This document shows positions 6,077 to 6,819 of a stretch of DNA of 6,819 bases, piece after piece. The notes beneath the pieces were generated by a model that was given only the letters and a program-made list of their open reading frames with translations, did not search any database and was not told where the DNA came from. Made by a program: the position numbers and the translations under genes. How positions within the stretch are numbered: position 1 is the first letter of the stretch; each line of letters starts with the position of its first letter. Origin of the DNA: JBFLXN01 sp040755715 [NCBI: Candidatus Edwardsbacteria bacterium] (lineage in GTDB: Bacteria; Edwardsbacteria; AC1; JBFLXN01); NCBI GenBank assembly GCA_040755715.1, contig JBFLXN010000146.1:1-6819 (forward strand), in the 5' to 3' direction.

Positions 6077-6092
6077 AATTAAATATTTAATT
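6077..6092. promoter_or_regulatory. 16-bp AT palindrome in the operon leader
   Basis: AATTAAATATTTAATT is perfectly self-complementary and lies 17-33 bases downstream of the expected transcription start of the operon. A second motif, TTAACTATAT at 6056-6065, recurs before the next gene (5362-5371). Both are possible operators, but the region is AT-rich, so chance palindromes are not rare. Confidence 0.3.
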
Positions 6093-6115
6093 ATAACCTG
6101 ATTAATCCAGAAAAA

Positions 6116-6144
6116 AGTATATCATAAATAGAAATTGTTGTCAA
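6116..6144 (-). promoter_or_regulatory. strong sigma70-type promoter of the winged-helix/peptidase operon
   Basis: On the minus strand TTGACA (complement of 6139-6144) and TATACT (complement of 6116-6121) are separated by exactly 17 bases. A and T tracts just upstream (6147-6176) could act as an UP element. Transcription should start near 6109, about 100 bases before the first gene. Confidence 0.85.
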
Positions 6145-6173
6145 GACTTTTTTTAGTTTTCTCAAAAAATTTT

Positions 6174-6260
6174 TTTGTGCCAAATTTGTGCCAATTTCAT
6201 GGCAAAATTGCGAAAAATAAGCAAAACGGGGAAAACAGGCAAAATGAATTAACTTGCCAA
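6174..6260. repeat. cluster of GCCAAA/GGCAAAA repeats, possible integrase arm sites
   Basis: Two tandem 11-bp copies TTTGTGCCAAA and TTTGTGCCAAT (6174-6184, 6185-6195) are followed by inverted GGCAAAA at 6201-6207 and 6238-6244 and by direct TTGCCAA at 6254-6260. Short direct and inverted repeats within 150 bases of a tRNA fragment are the usual look of arm-binding sites of a tyrosine-recombinase attachment region. No integrase gene is in the window, so the assignment rests on layout. Confidence 0.45.
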
Positions 6261-6319
6261 AAATTCAAGGATTTAGACCAACTTTCACAATTTTCAATTT
6301 GTTAGCAAAAACTATTTTT

Positions 6320-6362
6320 CTGATTAAGAGTCAGCTGCTCTACCAAACTGAGCTAATGGCGC
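6320..6362 (-). pseudogene. 5' half of tRNA-Lys(CTT), broken in the anticodon stem
   Basis: Reading the complement from 6362: acceptor strand GCGCCAT, TA, D-stem GCTC/GAGC around AGTTTGGTA, anticodon stem GCTGA and loop CTCTTAA with anticodon CTT, then TCAG. Homology stops there; the next bases (AAAAATAG...) no longer pair and no T-arm or 3' acceptor strand (ATGGCGC) is found in the following 200 bases. All remaining positions are canonical, so the break looks recent. The junction in the anticodon stem-loop, next to the repeat cluster at 6174-6260, suits an integration site: the anticodon region of tRNA genes is a common crossover site. If so, the mobile DNA lies to the left of 6320 and the intact tRNA, or the missing half, lies at its other end outside this window. 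Confidence 0.8.
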
Positions 6363-6418
6363 TCATTCCACTGACCATCAAAGGCGACAGGCATGACAAA
6401 AATCACATATCTCCGCCC

Positions 6419-6449
6419 GTCATTTTGCATTTTGATTTTTGATATTTGC
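6419..6449. repeat. low-complexity TTTTGATTTTTG tract
   Basis: TCATTTTGCATTTTGATTTTTGA-type sequence with imperfect repeats of ATTTTGN lies between the tRNA-Lys fragment and the nested tRNAs. It has no coding potential. The rest of 6363-6457 shows nothing recognisable. Confidence 0.4.
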
Positions 6450-6491
6450 TTTCTGTTTGGCGTCCCCGGCGTGAGCCTAACACTTTAACCC

Positions 6492-6604
6492 TCTGCTCAC
6501 CCGCCTGCCACACGCCCAGTCCGACTTGAACGGACAACCTACTGCTTAGAAGGCAGTTGCTCTATCCCATTGAGCTATGGGCGCCAGGCAGGCGGGTGAG
6601 CAGA
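6492..6604. repeat. 18-bp perfect inverted repeat enclosing the inner tRNA
   Basis: TCTGCTCACCCGCCTGCC (6492-6509) is the exact reverse complement of 6587-6604. Five base pairs are the anticodon stem of the outer tRNA; the other 13 (TCACCCGCCTGCC) are GC-rich and REP-like. Only two bases on each side separate the stem from the inner tRNA acceptor stem, counting the discriminator base. In RNA the inner cloverleaf would sit on an 18-bp helix growing from the outer tRNA body. Confidence 0.95.
6511..6584 (-). tRNA. tRNA-Arg (anticodon TCT), complete, nested inside another tRNA
   Basis: The complement from 6584 folds into a full cloverleaf of 74 bases: acceptor GCGCCCA/TGGGCGT (7 pairs, G-T at the end), TA at 8-9, D-arm GCTC-AATGGGATA-GAGC, A26, anticodon stem ACTGC/GCAGT with loop CTTCTAA (anticodon TCT, reading AGA and by wobble AGG), variable AGGTT, T-arm GTCCG-TTCAAGT-CGGAC with the TTCRANY signature, discriminator G. 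CCA is not encoded and must be added after processing, whereas the decayed outer gene does encode CCA. No promoter fits in the few bases between it and the flanking helix, so it must be transcribed together with the outer tRNA from the promoter at 6648-6677 and then cut out, presumably by RNase P and a 3' nuclease. Confidence 0.95.
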
Positions 6605-6647
6605 TATTCTATCCTTTTGAGCTGCGGGGATAAGTATTTGAATATAA

Positions 6648-6677
6648 ATTATACTAAAATTCTCTTTTTAAAGTCAA
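6648..6677 (-). promoter_or_regulatory. promoter of the nested tRNA locus
   Basis: On the minus strand TTGACT (complement of 6672-6677) and a consensus TATAAT (complement of 6648-6653) lie 18 bases apart. The -10 box ends 16 bases before the outer tRNA, so transcription should begin about ten bases upstream of its first base. The promoter is intact although the outer tRNA is decayed. Confidence 0.8.
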
Positions 6678-6693
6678 TATAAATCTGCCATTT

Positions 6694-6819
6694 TGTCATT
6701 TAAAATTCAAAAGTGAACTCTTTTTAGCGAATTTAAAGTTCAAAAGTGAACTCTTAAACTGCTATAATCTAACCCAAAAAAGGAGGGTTTGGATTATGGC
6801 AAAACAGTTGCATAAGAAA
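6694..6819 (+). mobile_element. left end of a probable IS481-like insertion sequence
   Basis: The element is inferred to begin at TGT 6694-6696, the terminal trinucleotide typical of IS481 ends. Inside it the 17-bp sequence TTCAAAAGTGAACTCTT occurs twice, at 6706-6722 and 6739-6755 (33-base step), as expected of tandem transposase-binding sites near an end. A promoter follows (TTCAAA 6739-6744, spacer 18, TATAAT 6763-6768), then AGGAGG (6781-6786) and a start codon. The right end is outside the window, so family and exact border are inferred. Confidence 0.5.
6796..6819 (+). CDS. start of a transposase-like gene (first 8 codons)
   Basis: ATG 6796-6798, 9 bases after AGGAGG, opens MAKQLHKK and continues past the right edge. 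The basic N-terminus and the preceding IS-like end suggest an IS481-type DDE transposase that begins with a helix-turn-helix domain. Eight residues cannot prove this; a ribosomal or other short basic start is possible. Confidence 0.45.

Larger units (their letters stand above)
6458..6631 (-). pseudogene. outer tRNA-Arg-like gene split at its anticodon loop by a complete tRNA
   Basis: The complement read from 6631 gives ATCCCCG (acceptor), CA, GCTC-AAAAGGATA-GAAT (D-arm), A, and TCTGC (anticodon stem, 6604-6600). After 103 bases the other half follows: GCAGA (6496-6492), variable GGGTTA, a T-arm AAGTG-TTAGGCT-CACGC, CGGGGAC, discriminator G and an encoded CCA (6460-6458). The anticodon stem pairs 5 of 5 and the acceptor 6 of 7. 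Decay shows in the D-stem (two of four pairs fully Watson-Crick, one G-T), T8 changed to C, only three T-stem pairs, and a T-loop that has lost the TTCRA signature. The 7-base anticodon loop is wholly replaced. The body (GGATAGA.., stem TCTGC/GCAGA, GGGT variable region) resembles tRNA-Arg(TCT). It cannot decode, but could still shape the precursor transcript of the inner tRNA. Confidence 0.8.

Noticed and set aside
6174-6260. CRISPR-like or iteron array
   Set aside because: The repeats are short, mixed in orientation and unevenly spaced, unlike CRISPR; iterons would be longer and regularly phased, so arm sites are the better reading.
6320-6362. tRNA-Lys interrupted by a group I intron or by a nested insert like the tRNA-Arg
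   Set aside because: No 3' half of a tRNA-Lys (T-arm and ATGGCGC complement) could be found on the downstream side within the window, and no inverted repeat extends the stem.
6254-6442. Plus-strand open frame of 62 codons
   Set aside because: It runs through the antisense of the tRNA-Lys fragment and low-complexity DNA, with no ribosome binding site.

Overview
The window looks like an accessory, element-rich stretch of a bacterial chromosome of moderate to low GC. Most genes carry AGGAGG-type ribosome binding sites, sigma70-type promoters are recognisable, and two gene products are predicted lipoproteins, so a bacterium with lipoprotein export is likely. The phylum cannot be fixed from the sequence; low-complexity TTTTGATTTTTG-like DNA beside the tRNAs and the beginning of a transposase-like gene recall uncultivated candidate-phylum genomes, but that is only an impression.

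Layout. Positions 1-1461 hold three minus-strand genes: an XRE-family repressor-like protein (1123-1461), a helical protein of unknown function (450-953) and, overlapping its end, the first 158 codons of a HerA/DUF87-type ATPase that runs off the left edge. Upstream of the XRE gene lies a divergent control region whose two promoters share a -35 box and which holds a perfect 7-3-7 palindrome (1561-1577). On the plus strand follow two secreted, probably lipid-anchored proteins (1789-2250, with an Ig-like domain, and 2404-2862). A strong GNRA-loop hairpin at 2967-2994 separates them from a convergent minus-strand block.

That block (6006 down to 3072) reads, in transcription order: a basic protein with probable winged-helix domains, a small winged-helix protein, a large protein with an HExxH...E(xxx)D...THPPPxxxR arrangement reminiscent of M48-like zinc peptidases, and a stand-alone Lrp/AsnC-type ligand-binding (RAM) domain translationally coupled to it. 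A near-consensus promoter (6116-6144) precedes the first gene. The set resembles a regulated protease system with its own sensor and DNA-binding proteins; its function is not recognised.

The right end (6170-6819) is the most unusual part. A cluster of GCCAAA/GGCAAAA repeats leads into the 5' half of a tRNA-Lys(CTT) gene that stops in the 3' strand of its anticodon stem, as at an integration junction. Beyond it a complete tRNA-Arg(TCT) gene (6511-6584) is nested inside a second, decayed tRNA-Arg-like gene (6458-6631). The outer tRNA is split at its anticodon loop, its anticodon stem continues without a break into a 13-bp inverted repeat that clamps the inner tRNA, and one good promoter (6648-6677) precedes the whole. 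The window closes with the left end of a probable IS481-like insertion sequence and the first eight codons of its transposase.
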